NCBI GenBank assembly: GCA_028704035.1 | Contig: JAQVLS010000018.1 | Span: 1 to 14,288 of the forward strand | DNA from: Desulfotomaculaceae bacterium | GTDB lineage: Bacteria > Bacillota > Desulfotomaculia > Desulfotomaculales > Pelotomaculaceae | Reading direction: 5' to 3' | DNA: 14,288 nucleotides | Part shown: positions 6,466 through 12,674 of the stretch, one piece after another | Layout: each line of letters starts with the position of its first letter | Position numbering within the stretch: the first letter of the stretch is position 1 | Position numbers and translations under genes: made by a program | The notes under the pieces: model-generated | The model's input: the letters and a program-made list of their open reading frames with translations, nothing else | What the model was told of the DNA's origin: nothing | The model's database searches: none

Positions 6466-8199
6466 TTAAAATAAAGAGCCTTGCTCTTCTTCATCCAGCA
6501 TAACTTCCACTCCCCCGAAGCGCCTTTTTACATTCAACACCTGATCCCCGTCATCATGCTTTTTTCCCCCGGGTGTTTCAATTTTATCGCGGTAAGATTT
6601 AAAGGAAACCTGCCATTCTCCCTGAAAAAATCTTTGCAACAGGCTCTCCAGGTATTTTTTTTGTTCCGGACGATCGGCCATCTCCCTGGCTAGGTTTTCA
6701 CCCTCCGGGAACCCGATCACCAGGCTGCTTCCTTGCAGGGCCAACGGCTGTGCCTTGATATAATTATAGTAAACCGGCAGGCGTTCCCGCCGGATCATAT
6801 TCATTATCTCTTCCCAGGAATTTTTAACCCGCGCCAGGTCTGTTTCAGCTTCCGGGGAAATATTGCCTGAATCCTGCAGGGGTCTCTCATTGCCCGGGGA
6901 TATATCACCGGTCGCTGCCGGTTGTTCTGATTTCTCCCCTCTTTCAGCAGGTTTCCTTTTGGTTTCCCTCTGTAAGCTTGCTTGCACAGGTCCGGCAGAC
7001 GCGGATGGCGCAGGCTTTGGCTTTGCCGCAGCCTTTTCCGGTGATGTCCGTCCCAGCGCCTGCAATTTCTCCTCCACAGCCTCCAGGCGGGCCAATAATG
7101 AAGACTCATGGGTTATCACCCCGGCGCGGCAGGCTTTGACCAGGGTCAGCTCCAGAATGATACCGGGCTGGGAGCTCCATTTCATCTCCTGCTCCGTGAC
7201 CGCCATAATTTCCACCGCGCGCAACAGTCCTTCCATGGAATACTCCGCCGCCCTTACTGTCATCATAGCAGGATCTCCCCAGGCTTCCTGGGCGGCAGAA
7301 CCCGGCGCTATCTTTTCCAGCAACAGCGCCCGCAGATATCCGGCCATTTCCCTGGCAAAAAAGCGAAGGTCCTTTCCCTCAGATGTGAGATCGGCTGCCA
7401 GACTCAGGGCGGGGCCTGTTTCACCGGCGGCCAGATGGCCGGCCATTCTGTCTAAAGCGTCAATTTTAACTGTTCCAAGAATATTATGTACGTCAGCGGC
7501 GGTTATTTTTAATTCCCCGAAAGCCGCTCCCTGATCGAGGATGCTGAGAGCGTCACGCAGGCCGCCCTCGGCCGCCCTGGCAATGAGCCGCAAGGCTTCC
7601 TCCTCCACCTCCAGGCCAGCGCCGGCGGCAACCTCGCTCAACCGCTTGATGATATCTGCCGGCTCGATACGCCGAAAATCAAAACGCTGACAGCGTGACA
7701 GTATTGTGAGGGGCACCTTGTGCGGTTCAGTAGTGGCTAGGATCAAAACAGCGTGCCGCGGCGGTTCCTCCAGGGTTTTTAAAAGGGCGTTGAAGGCCTC
7801 ATTCGTAAGCATATGGACCTCATCGATGATATATACTCTAAACGTGGTCACAGCCGGCGCAAATTTTATTTTCTCCCTTAAGTCCCTGATCTCGTCAATA
7901 CCCCGGTTGGAGGCAGCGTCTATTTCAATAACATCAACGGCCAGCCCTTCGGTTATGCCTTTACAGTTCCCGCAGCGGTTGCATGGTTCAGCGCCAACCC
8001 GCTTCAGGCAGTTTAAGGCCTTTGCCAGCACCTTGGCAGTCGTGGTTTTGCCGGTGCCGCGCGTGCCGCAAAAAAGATAGGCATGACCGACCCGGCCGGA
8101 CTCAACCGCGTTTTTCAGCGTCCGGATGATATGTTCCTGCCCGATAATTTCCCCGAATGTCTGGGGACGCCATTTTCTGTATAGAGCCAGATAGGTCAT
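6466..8199 (-). CDS. dnaX: DNA polymerase III gamma/tau subunit DnaX (577 aa)
   Basis: DnaX is the ATPase motor of the clamp loader and, as tau, tethers the polymerase. The AAA+ module has Walker A G45-TRGTGKT-T53, a zinc module (C64, C73, C76, C79), Walker B DEVH (126-129), LLKTLEEPP, and S168-R-C170. Residues of about 380-450 form a low-complexity Pro/Ala/Lys/Glu linker, followed by a C-terminal domain from about 455. ATG 8199 is preceded by GGAAGGA at good spacing. Near the end, codons 545-547 read GGA AAA AAG, an A AAA AAG slippery heptamer (6565-6559); a -1 slip would add one Ala and stop at TGA, giving a 548-residue form. In B. subtilis dnaX also follows the SRP RNA gene and precedes yaaK-recR. 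The zero-frame gene is intact. Confidence 0.97.
   Translation of the reverse strand: MTYLALYRKWRPQTFGEIIGQEHIIRTLKNAVESGRVGHAYLFCGTRGTGKTTTAKVLAKALNCLKRVGAEPCNRCGNCKGITEGLAVDVIEIDAASNRGIDEIRDLREKIKFAPAVTTFRVYIIDEVHMLTNEAFNALLKTLEEPPRHAVLILATTEPHKVPLTILSRCQRFDFRRIEPADIIKRLSEVAAGAGLEVEEEALRLIARAAEGGLRDALSILDQGAAFGELKITAADVHNILGTVKIDALDRMAGHLAAGETGPALSLAADLTSEGKDLRFFAREMAGYLRALLLEKIAPGSAAQEAWGDPAMMTVRAAEYSMEGLLRAVEIMAVTEQEMKWSSQPGIILELTLVKACRAGVITHESSLLARLEAVEEKLQALGRTSPEKAAAKPKPAPSASAGPVQASLQRETKRKPAERGEKSEQPAATGDISPGNERPLQDSGNISPEAETDLARVKNSWEEIMNMIRRERLPVYYNYIKAQPLALQGSSLVIGFPEGENLAREMADRPEQKKYLESLLQRFFQGEWQVSFKSYRDKIETPGGKKHDDGDQVLNVKRRFGGVEVMLDEEEQGSLF
6559..6565 (-). other. Slippery heptamer A AAA AAG in dnaX
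   Basis: In the dnaX reading frame the bases are GG[A AAA AAG] CAT GAT. Slipping back one base gives AAA AAA GCA TGA, so the -1 frame ends one residue later. This is the same heptamer and stop arrangement as the E. coli dnaX frameshift site, but only 30 codons from the C-terminus. There is no well-spaced upstream Shine-Dalgarno stimulator and I see no strong downstream stem-loop, so use of the site is unproven. Confidence 0.35.
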
Positions 8200-8266
8200 G
8201 GATAGTATTCCTTCCTTAGCTATCTACGCAATATTTACCTTTATACTTCGTCGGTCGATACACATT

Positions 8267-8320
8267 TCCTGTTAGGACAGGATACATTAGAAACAAATTC
8301 GCCTGCGGCAGACTGCAGGC
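8267..8320. repeat. Two short inverted repeats in the dnaX leader
   Basis: Between the SRP RNA terminator and dnaX there are two perfect 6-bp inverted repeats: TCCTGT/ACAGGA with a 4-base loop (8267-8282) and GCCTGC/GCAGGC with an 8-base loop (8301-8320). Neither is followed by a U tract on the minus strand, so they do not look like terminators. I found no convincing promoter in this 155-bp gap, so they could be operator sites or leader hairpins. Confidence 0.35.
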
Positions 8321-8354
8321 CACTTGTCTACGAAAAGATCCATTTCCTAAACAA

Positions 8355-8390
8355 CAAAAAACCGCCTCGTGGAAAGTCCCGGGGGCGGTT
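8355..8390 (-). terminator. Intrinsic terminator of the SRP RNA gene
   Basis: On the minus strand a stem AACCGCC (8390-8384) pairs with GGCGGTT (8366-8360) around a 17-base loop and runs into a T tract. It starts about 10 bases after the SRP RNA closing helix, as expected for the end of the tRNA-Ser/SRP RNA transcript. Confidence 0.8.
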
Positions 8391-8400
8391 CAAAATTTTA

Positions 8401-8668
8401 AGCCGTGCACCTGCCTTCGAATATTAACTTCCGGGCGATACAGCCGCAGGTAGCTCAGATCAGGCACCCTCGCGGCACCCGGAGTATTTCCCTTAGTGCT
8501 GCTTCCGTCAAGACCTGACACGGTTCAGGAAACTCCGTCGCACGAGACCCAATCGTCAACGCTCCTTACGGAAGCCGGACCCCACAAGATAAACCCTCGG
8601 GCAGGAATTCAACCCCGCTGCAGCGGATTGCGGGTACAGGGCACCGCTACCTCCCCGTCTAGCACGGC
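8401..8668 (-). ncRNA. ffs: Signal recognition particle RNA, long form with Alu domain
   Basis: This RNA is the scaffold of the signal recognition particle, which with Ffh brings ribosomes making membrane and secreted proteins to FtsY. The conserved helix 8 is on the minus strand at about 8519-8492: GUCAGGUCUUGAC, the GGAA tetraloop (8506-8503), then GCAGCACUAAG. The two ends close by perfect pairing of GCCGUGC (8668-8662) with GCACGGC (8408-8402), giving about 268 nt, the length of the Bacillus-type long form with an Alu domain rather than the short 4.5S form. The 5' part GACGGGGAGGUAGCGGUGCC is typical of clostridial SRP RNAs. It begins 11 bases after the CCA of tRNA-Ser and is followed by an intrinsic terminator. 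Exact ends are inferred from the closing helix. Confidence 0.93.
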
Positions 8669-8679
8669 AAATTTTTTGC

Positions 8680-8769
8680 TGGCGGAGAGACAGGGATTCG
8701 AACCCTGGAGACAGTTACCCGTCCACACGCTCTCCAGGCGTGCGCCTTCATCCACTCGGCCATCTCTCC
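8680..8769 (-). tRNA. tRNA-Ser (anticodon GGA)
   Basis: A 90-nt class II tRNA reads on the minus strand from GGAGAGA (8769) to TCTCTCCGCCA (8680), with CCA encoded. The 7-bp acceptor stem pairs perfectly, the T arm contains GGTTCGAATCC, and the anticodon stem CACGC/GCGTG encloses the loop CTGGAGA, so the anticodon is GGA (decoding UCC/UCU). A long variable arm confirms serine. It stands alone, directly upstream of the SRP RNA gene. Confidence 0.96.
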
Positions 8770-8787
8770 ACGCACTACGTAAAAAAT

Positions 8788-8816
8788 ATTATACCTTTAT
8801 TTTCGTCCATCTGCAA
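8788..8816 (-). promoter_or_regulatory. Promoter for tRNA-Ser and SRP RNA
   Basis: A perfect TATAAT (8793-8788) with TTGCAG (8816-8811) exactly 17 bp upstream. The predicted start is about a dozen bases before the mature tRNA 5' end. No other promoter fits in the 11 bases between tRNA and SRP RNA, so this one probably serves both. Confidence 0.75.
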
Positions 8817-8892
8817 GCAGTATTACTGGTTATGGCAATTAAACCTCTCCAAAAATATTGACAGGACTGGCACATGTTGATATCCTAAAATT

Positions 8893-10344
8893 TTAGAAAG
8901 AACGGCTGCCAAATTTGCTTTTACCTCTTGGCGACTGGCCACCGGTACGGACGGAGCCTTTTCTGCCGCCGCCACTTTTGGTGTATCCGCCCATCCTGGG
9001 TTTTTTAAATTTATCCTGCCTGCCCCTGAACGACCGCTCCTCGGTCAGTGTTACCGGGGTACGGTCGGATTCTTTGGTTAGCATCTTTAAGGCTGCGGCA
9101 AGAAGAGTAACCGCGTTGTTTTCCCCCAGTAGATTTTCGGCTAATCCTGTGTAGTTGCCTGTATCCCCATTTTCCACAATGAGCAGTAGCTTATCCGCGA
9201 CCAACCGCTGCTGTCCCTCAATAGCGTCTTTAACGGTCGGCACGGGCAAGCGTGTTATTTTACCCCTGGTCATCTTTTCAATGATCCTCAGGTGGTGTAT
9301 CTCTCTTGGTGTAACAAAAGTAATTGCCGCACCTGTTTTACCGGCACGTCCGGTACGTCCGATGCGGTGGACATAACCCTCCGCATCCTGGGGGATGTCA
9401 AAGTTATAGATATGGGTAACATCGGAAATATCCAGCCCCCTGGCGGCTACGTCAGTGGCCACCAGCACCTCGATAGTACCCTCCTTAAACCGCCGCATCA
9501 CCATATCACGCTTTGACTGGGCGAGATCCCCGTGCAGCGCTTCGGCCGAATAACCGCGTTTGCTCAGGGCCTCAAATAGCTCGTCAACACGGCGCTTGGT
9601 GCGACCGAAGACTATGGAACGATCCGGCGATTGGATATCCAGAAGGCGGCAGAAGACATCGAATTTTTGTCTCTCTTCGACTTCTATATAGCTTTGCACA
9701 GTGTTGGCCACGGTAACCTGCCTGCCTTCAATCCTGATTATCTCCGGATTTCTCATAAATCGCCGCGCCAGGGCCAGGATTGGCCCCGGCATGGTTGCAG
9801 AAAAAAGCAAGGTCTGGCGTTCTTCAGGAACTTCCGTGAGGATAGTCTCAATATCCTCGATAAATCCCATATTAAGCATTTCGTCAGCCTCATCCAAAAC
9901 CACCATTTTAACCTGCTGCAGGCGGACTGTCTTTCGTCTCATGTGATCCATCAGCCGTCCCGGCGTCCCTACTATAATATGGGGCTTGTTCTTGAGCGCC
10001 CTGATCTGACGGAGGATATCCTGGCCGCCATAGATTGGCAGCGTGTGTATACCCTTATACTGCCCAATTTTGTTTAGTTCTTCAGCCACCTGGATGGCCA
10101 GTTCACGGGTCGGCGTTAAGACAATCCCCTGTATCTGCTCTTTCTCCACATCAAAAAACTCAGCCATTGGAATGCCAAAAGCTGCTGTCTTGCCGGTCCC
10201 GGTATGTGCCTGCCCAATCAGGTCTTTGCCCTGCAAACCCAGCGGTACAGACTGTGCCTGTATGGGCGTCGCTTCTTCAAAACCCATATTGTTGAGAGCC
10301 TTAATTACTTGTTCGCTTAAGCCAAAATCATTAAATGTTTTCAT
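8893..10344 (-). CDS. DEAD-box RNA helicase, CshA-like (483 aa)
   Basis: This is an ATP-dependent RNA helicase of the CshA/DeaD group, which in Firmicutes unwinds RNA in mRNA decay, ribosome assembly and cold adaptation. All motifs are present: Q motif ([10 protein letters not shown]), I (AHTGTGKT, 46-53), Ia (PTRELA), Ib (TPGR), II DEAD (151-154), III SAT (182-184), IV (IVFGRT), V ([10 protein letters not shown]) and VI (HRIGRTGR, 326-333). A small accessory domain follows (about 365-440), then a basic Gly/Arg/Ser/Lys-rich disordered tail of about 40 residues, suited to RNA binding. I start it at ATG 10344, where the homology (MKTFNDFGL) begins, with AAGGGGAAG upstream; an in-frame codon at 10440 would add 32 unconvincing residues. 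It is transcribed alone, with candidate promoters at 10543-10571 and 10471-10498. A perfect 12-bp palindrome (8885-8896) covers the stop codon. Confidence 0.95.
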   Translation of the reverse strand: MKTFNDFGLSEQVIKALNNMGFEEATPIQAQSVPLGLQGKDLIGQAHTGTGKTAAFGIPMAEFFDVEKEQIQGIVLTPTRELAIQVAEELNKIGQYKGIHTLPIYGGQDILRQIRALKNKPHIIVGTPGRLMDHMRRKTVRLQQVKMVVLDEADEMLNMGFIEDIETILTEVPEERQTLLFSATMPGPILALARRFMRNPEIIRIEGRQVTVANTVQSYIEVEERQKFDVFCRLLDIQSPDRSIVFGRTKRRVDELFEALSKRGYSAEALHGDLAQSKRDMVMRRFKEGTIEVLVATDVAARGLDISDVTHIYNFDIPQDAEGYVHRIGRTGRAGKTGAAITFVTPREIHHLRIIEKMTRGKITRLPVPTVKDAIEGQQRLVADKLLLIVENGDTGNYTGLAENLLGENNAVTLLAAALKMLTKESDRTPVTLTEERSFRGRQDKFKKPRMGGYTKSGGGRKGSVRTGGQSPRGKSKFGSRSF

Positions 10345-10470
10345 TACTTTCTTCCCCTTTACTACTTGGATGTTTACTAATATCATTTCCACTTTGTTTA
10401 TTTCCCTTACCTCACAAACCCCAAAGGCATCAAACAGCAATTTCTAAATAAAACAAAGGAGAAATCGCTT

Positions 10471-10498
10471 ATCAAAGCAATAACCCCTTAAATGTCAA
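10471..10498 (-). promoter_or_regulatory. Candidate helicase promoter (proximal)
   Basis: TTGACA (10498-10493), a perfect -35, with TTTGAT (10476-10471, 4 of 6 matches to the -10) after 16 bp. It would give a leader of about 120 bases before the helicase ATG. Either this or the distal site may be used. Confidence 0.4.
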
Positions 10499-10542
10499 AG
10501 CTTTTGGTGGCGGAAAAAGACTGGTTCAAAGAAACAACTACT

Positions 10543-10571
10543 ATTATACACGATCCCCATTAAATATGCAA
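10543..10571 (-). promoter_or_regulatory. Candidate helicase promoter (distal)
   Basis: Perfect TATAAT (10548-10543) with TTGCAT (10571-10566) 17 bp upstream, lying over the 3' end and stop codon of the small upstream gene. Its layout closely resembles the tRNA-Ser promoter. It would produce a leader of about 190 bases for the helicase, a length often seen in cold-regulated helicase mRNAs. Confidence 0.5.
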
Positions 10572-10804
10572 CATTTATTTATGTTGCGGCCGGGAACATG
10601 ATTGTCGTCATTACCGCTAAGATAAAGTGCTGTTATTAAATTGTTAAGCGCAGTGATCCTATCGGTTTGCCGGATAATTGAATCAATATATTTTTTCGAC
10701 CGGTTAGGCTGATCTTTTTCCAGCGCTATCCGGGCATAGCCCCTGATTACAGCAGCCTCATCGTTCAGTTTTTTAAGCATCCCTGCGAGTTCCGACATGT
10801 TCAC
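10544..10804 (-). CDS. Small helical protein resembling a histidine-kinase dimerisation segment (86 aa)
   Basis: I do not recognise a named family. The segment LNDEAAVIRGYARIALEK (about residues 13-30), followed by a second helix with YIDSIIRQTDRITALNNLI, resembles the two-helix dimerisation domain of sensor kinases (compare HEIRNPLTVIRGYAQ), but the phosphoacceptor His position is not His and no ATPase domain follows. The tail after about residue 64 looks disordered. The start is probably GTG at 10804, with AGGTGG seven bases upstream; the ATG two codons later is too far from it. It has its own promoter-like sequence at 10860-10887 and lies between the helicase and the Crp-family gene, all on the minus strand. 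It could be a stand-alone dimerisation adaptor or a kinase remnant. The gene call is fair, function unknown. Confidence 0.6.
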   Translation of the reverse strand: MNMSELAGMLKKLNDEAAVIRGYARIALEKDQPNRSKKYIDSIIRQTDRITALNNLITALYLSGNDDNHVPGRNINKCCIFNGDRV

Positions 10805-10854
10805 AACCGCACCACCTTTGTTTTTTTTATAACAATAAGATTCTTTTATTTAAC

Positions 10855-10887
10855 AATAATTGATAATTATTAATTTTTTATTGTCAA
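10855..10887 (-). promoter_or_regulatory. Candidate promoter with FNR-like box over the -10
   Basis: TTGACA (10887-10882) and TATCAA (10865-10860) lie 16 bp apart upstream of the small gene. The -10 sits in a perfect 7-3-7 inverted repeat (AATAATT/AATTATT, 10855-10871). The plus strand at 10860-10873 reads TTGAT-AATT-ATTAA, one mismatch from the TTGAT-N4-ATCAA FNR box. In such AT-rich DNA part of this may be chance. Confidence 0.35.
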
Positions 10888-10943
10888 TTTCTTTTTTTTC
10901 CCTTAATTTTTATCATAAATGCAGCAGTATCGCTGTCGGCGCT

Positions 10944-11636
10944 CTATTCAGCCATGCTTTTCAAGGCGTCTAACTCTTTAATTTTTATCGATTCCCGGTG
11001 GAATTCTATCACTCCCTCGTCTCTCATCCTGCACATCTCGCGGGAAAGGGCCGGACGGGAAACATTCAGGAAATCGGCCAGCTCGTTCCGTTTCATGGAC
11101 ATCATGAAAGTAGCGCTGCCCGCCCTTTTATACTGCTCAAGCAGGAAAGTGCTTATCTTTCCTCTCAGGCTTTTTATGGTCAGGTATTCCAGCTTGCGAT
11201 GCAGCATGAGCGCCTTGCCGGAAACTATCTCCAGCATATTCGTTATCAACTGTCTGTGGCTGGCGCATAACCTTTCACAGTTGCAAATGATTTTGCCGGC
11301 CGGCAGAAACATGACCGTACAAGCCGTCCTGGCAACAACCGAAACCGGCCACACCCCTTCTCCCGAAAACGCGAACATTTCTCCGAACATTTCACCGGAG
11401 CCGTTTACCGCCATAATGACCCGGTTGCCGGCTGCATTCTCCTTGGTCACTACCACCTCACCGGTCATTACTATCCCCGTTCCGGTGAATTTCTCGCCGG
11501 CAACGGCTACCAATTCATTCTTTTCGTAAACGCTTACCTTTGGTTTCAAACAGCTAAACACCAGATTAAGTTCTTCCGGGGTTATCTTTTTAAATAATTC
11601 ACATTCGGACAAATTATTGATCCATTTCCTAAACAT
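10944..11636 (-). CDS. Crp/Fnr-family transcriptional regulator (230 aa), probable hcp regulator
   Basis: A cyclic-nucleotide-binding-fold regulator with an N-terminal sensor barrel (about 15-130; GTGIVMTGEV and GEMFGEMFAFSGE are typical turns), a long dimerisation helix, and a C-terminal winged HTH whose core is MKRNELADFLNVSRPALSRE followed by DEGVIEF. The Arg/Glu cAMP-contact pattern of E. coli CRP is not evident, so the signal is probably not cAMP. Cysteines near residue 12, at about 29 and in the NCERLC stretch do not form an FNR-like [4Fe-4S] motif. I start it at ATG 11636, where family homology starts, with GGGGAT about ten bases upstream; codons further upstream run into the operator and the divergent gene. 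It is divergent from the ferredoxin and hcp genes, the usual placement of HcpR-type regulators that respond to nitric oxide. The family is certain, the regulon inferred. Confidence 0.88.
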   Translation of the reverse strand: MFRKWINNLSECELFKKITPEELNLVFSCLKPKVSVYEKNELVAVAGEKFTGTGIVMTGEVVVTKENAAGNRVIMAVNGSGEMFGEMFAFSGEGVWPVSVVARTACTVMFLPAGKIICNCERLCASHRQLITNMLEIVSGKALMLHRKLEYLTIKSLRGKISTFLLEQYKRAGSATFMMSMKRNELADFLNVSRPALSREMCRMRDEGVIEFHRESIKIKELDALKSMAE

Positions 11637-11657
11637 TTTCTTCACATCCCCGTTTTT

Positions 11658-11673
11658 GGTAACCATGGTTACC
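11658..11673. promoter_or_regulatory. Perfect 16-bp palindrome, candidate Crp/Fnr-type operator
   Basis: GGTAACCATGGTTACC is its own reverse complement. Its core GTAAC-CATG-GTTAC has the 5-4-5 half-site spacing bound by Crp/Fnr dimers. It lies 22 bp before the regulator's ATG and about 36 to 42 bp before the likely start of the ferredoxin transcript. Confidence 0.65.
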
Positions 11674-11689
11674 GTATTAATTACTTCAA

Positions 11690-11700
11690 TATAATAAAAT
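11690..11700 (+). promoter_or_regulatory. -10 region of the ferredoxin gene promoter
   Basis: Two overlapping -10 hexamers, TATAAT (11690-11695) and TAAAAT (11695-11700). There is no good -35; its place is taken by the right arm of the 11658-11673 palindrome. A poor -35 replaced by an activator site is typical of a class II Crp/Fnr-activated promoter. Confidence 0.5.
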
Positions 11701-11719
11701 AAACTTGCACAAGTTACAA
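11691..11719 (-). promoter_or_regulatory. Promoter of the Crp/Fnr-family gene
   Basis: TTGTAA (11719-11714) and TATTAT (11696-11691) with a 17-bp spacer on the minus strand. The spacer contains most of the 11702-11715 inverted repeat. The predicted start is near 11684, which puts the 16-bp palindrome just downstream of it, a repressing position. Confidence 0.5.
11702..11715. promoter_or_regulatory. Second inverted repeat in the divergent region
   Basis: AACTTG-CA-CAAGTT, a 6-2-6 perfect inverted repeat. It lies between the -35 and -10 of the regulator promoter and at or just after the start of the ferredoxin transcript, so a bound protein could block both. Its sequence differs from the 16-bp palindrome, which suggests a different protein, though the overall 14-bp span also fits a Crp/Fnr dimer. 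Confidence 0.45.
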
Positions 11720-11745
11720 GCAAATTTAAAAAAGGAGGGGCTTTT

Positions 11746-12471
11746 ATGAAAAGAAATATTGTTAAGATCGATGAAGAGAAATGCACCGGTTGCGGACTTT
11801 GCGTCGATGCCTGTCATGAGGGAGCCCTGCAAATGGTCAACGGTAAAGCAAAACTTGTATCAGATAGTTATTGCGACGGGCTGGGAGCATGTCTACCGGA
11901 TTGTCCGGCCGGGGCTATTACCATGGAGGAGCGCGAGGCTGACGCATTCGACGAGGAAGCTGTAAAAAAACACATGGAGTCGCAAAAAGCCTGCGCTCCC
12001 AAAACCCTGGCCTGCGGCTGCCCTGGTACCCACGCGATGGCCATTGAAAGAAAAGAAGAAGCTGTGCCGGCCCCAAGCGAGGCGGGACAAGCCGTTCGGT
12101 CAGTCTCACAGCTGCGCCAGTGGCCCTGTCAAATTAAGCTGGTACCGGTAAACGCGCCTTATTTCGATGACGCCCACCTGCTGGTGGCGGCAGACTGTAC
12201 GGCCTACGCCTATGCTGACATCCATAAAGACTACATGCGCAACAAGATCACTATTATCGGCTGCCCGAAGCTGGATGATATCGATTACACGGAAAAGCTG
12301 ACCGGCATATTAAAATCTCATGATCTAAAAAGCGTCACCGTGCTGCGCATGGAAGTGCCCTGCTGCAGCGGTATTGTCCACTCTGTAAAAAAGGCTCTGA
12401 TAAACAGCGGCAAGATGATACCCTGGCGCATAGTCACTGTCACTACCGCCGGGGAGATTGCCGAAGAATAG
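11746..12471 (+). CDS. Ferredoxin-like 4Fe-4S protein with C-terminal cysteine domain, Hcp-associated (241 aa)
   Basis: A cytosolic iron-sulfur protein of a type often encoded beside hcp in anaerobes, so a likely electron carrier or partner for Hcp. The N-terminal ferredoxin domain has one complete motif (C13-x2-C16-x2-C19-x3-C23) and a second in which Leu46 replaces a cysteine (C43-x2-L46-x2-C49-x3-C53), so the second cluster may be [3Fe-4S] or have another ligand. A Cys-rich, Glu/Ala-rich linker follows (C83, C90, C92). The C-terminal domain (about 122-241) has the conserved segments LRQWPCQIKLV, LLVAADCTAYAY, IIGCPKLDD and MEVPCC (C206, C207), whose function I do not know. ATG 11746 is preceded by AAGGAGGGG. 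It is divergent from the Crp/Fnr-family gene and 242 bp before hcp, which has an almost identical ribosome site. Confidence 0.88.
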   Translation: MKRNIVKIDEEKCTGCGLCVDACHEGALQMVNGKAKLVSDSYCDGLGACLPDCPAGAITMEEREADAFDEEAVKKHMESQKACAPKTLACGCPGTHAMAIERKEEAVPAPSEAGQAVRSVSQLRQWPCQIKLVPVNAPYFDDAHLLVAADCTAYAYADIHKDYMRNKITIIGCPKLDDIDYTEKLTGILKSHDLKSVTVLRMEVPCCSGIVHSVKKALINSGKMIPWRIVTVTTAGEIAEE

Positions 12472-12522
12472 GACCCGCCTTAGCCAGCCATATTGTCGAT
12501 TAATATCCCCAATAGTCTTTTG

Positions 12523-12557
12523 CTTTGTTTTTTAATAAAAAACTAAGGATTTATTAA
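12523..12557. repeat. AT-rich overlapping inverted repeats between ferredoxin gene and hcp
   Basis: A long AT palindrome at 12523-12547 has ten paired positions around a 3-base loop, broken by a single T/T mismatch. A second perfect 8-bp inverted repeat, TTAATAAA (12532-12539) and TTTATTAA (12550-12557), overlaps it. They lie just upstream of the hcp promoter. The first could act as a weak terminator for the ferredoxin gene; either could be an operator. Confidence 0.4.
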
Positions 12558-12558
12558 T

Positions 12559-12585
12559 TTGTCCGTAAGCCAGTTAAATTATAAT
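12559..12585 (+). promoter_or_regulatory. Candidate hcp promoter
   Basis: A perfect TATAAT (12580-12585) with TTGTCC (12559-12564) upstream at a short 15-bp spacing. The non-optimal -35 and spacing suggest the promoter needs an activator. The predicted transcript starts near 12592. Confidence 0.5.
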
Positions 12586-12590
12586 AGACA

Positions 12591-12674
12591 AGATGTGAGG
12601 ATGCAGAATAAGCGCATATAAGAAACAGCCCGGCTCGGCTAGCCGGCTACTTAATTGAGGCTATACCCATCTTT
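12591..12674 (+). other. Possible structured 5' leader of hcp
   Basis: The predicted 5' end (AGATG at 12591-12595) can pair with CATCT at 12668-12672, closing a domain that contains a strong hairpin, CCGGCT (12630-12635) with AGCCGG (12641-12646) and loop CGGCT. A weaker ATGC/GCAT stem lies between. It ends about 25 bases before the ribosome site. I cannot match it to a known riboswitch, and pairing is judged by eye only. Confidence 0.3.

Noticed and set aside
6863..7534. A 223-codon plus-strand open frame inside dnaX
   Set aside because: It is antisense to a fully conserved dnaX, has no ribosome site and looks like low-complexity Ser/Ala/Arg translation.
8849..8897. Rho-independent terminator after the helicase gene
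   Set aside because: The imperfect hairpin before a short T run has a two-base internal mismatch, and the 12-bp palindrome over the stop codon lacks a GC stem; too weak to list.
10954..11529. A 191-codon plus-strand open frame in the Crp/Fnr-family gene
   Set aside because: Antisense shadow of a conserved regulator, without a ribosome site.
11637..11786. N-terminal extension of the Crp/Fnr-family protein
   Set aside because: It would run through the divergent promoters, the 16-bp palindrome and into the ferredoxin gene; family homology begins at 11636.
12565..12577. GTAAG-CCA-GTTAA before hcp as a second copy of the 16-bp operator
   Set aside because: The half-sites are one base too close and each has a mismatch; it also lies between -35 and -10.
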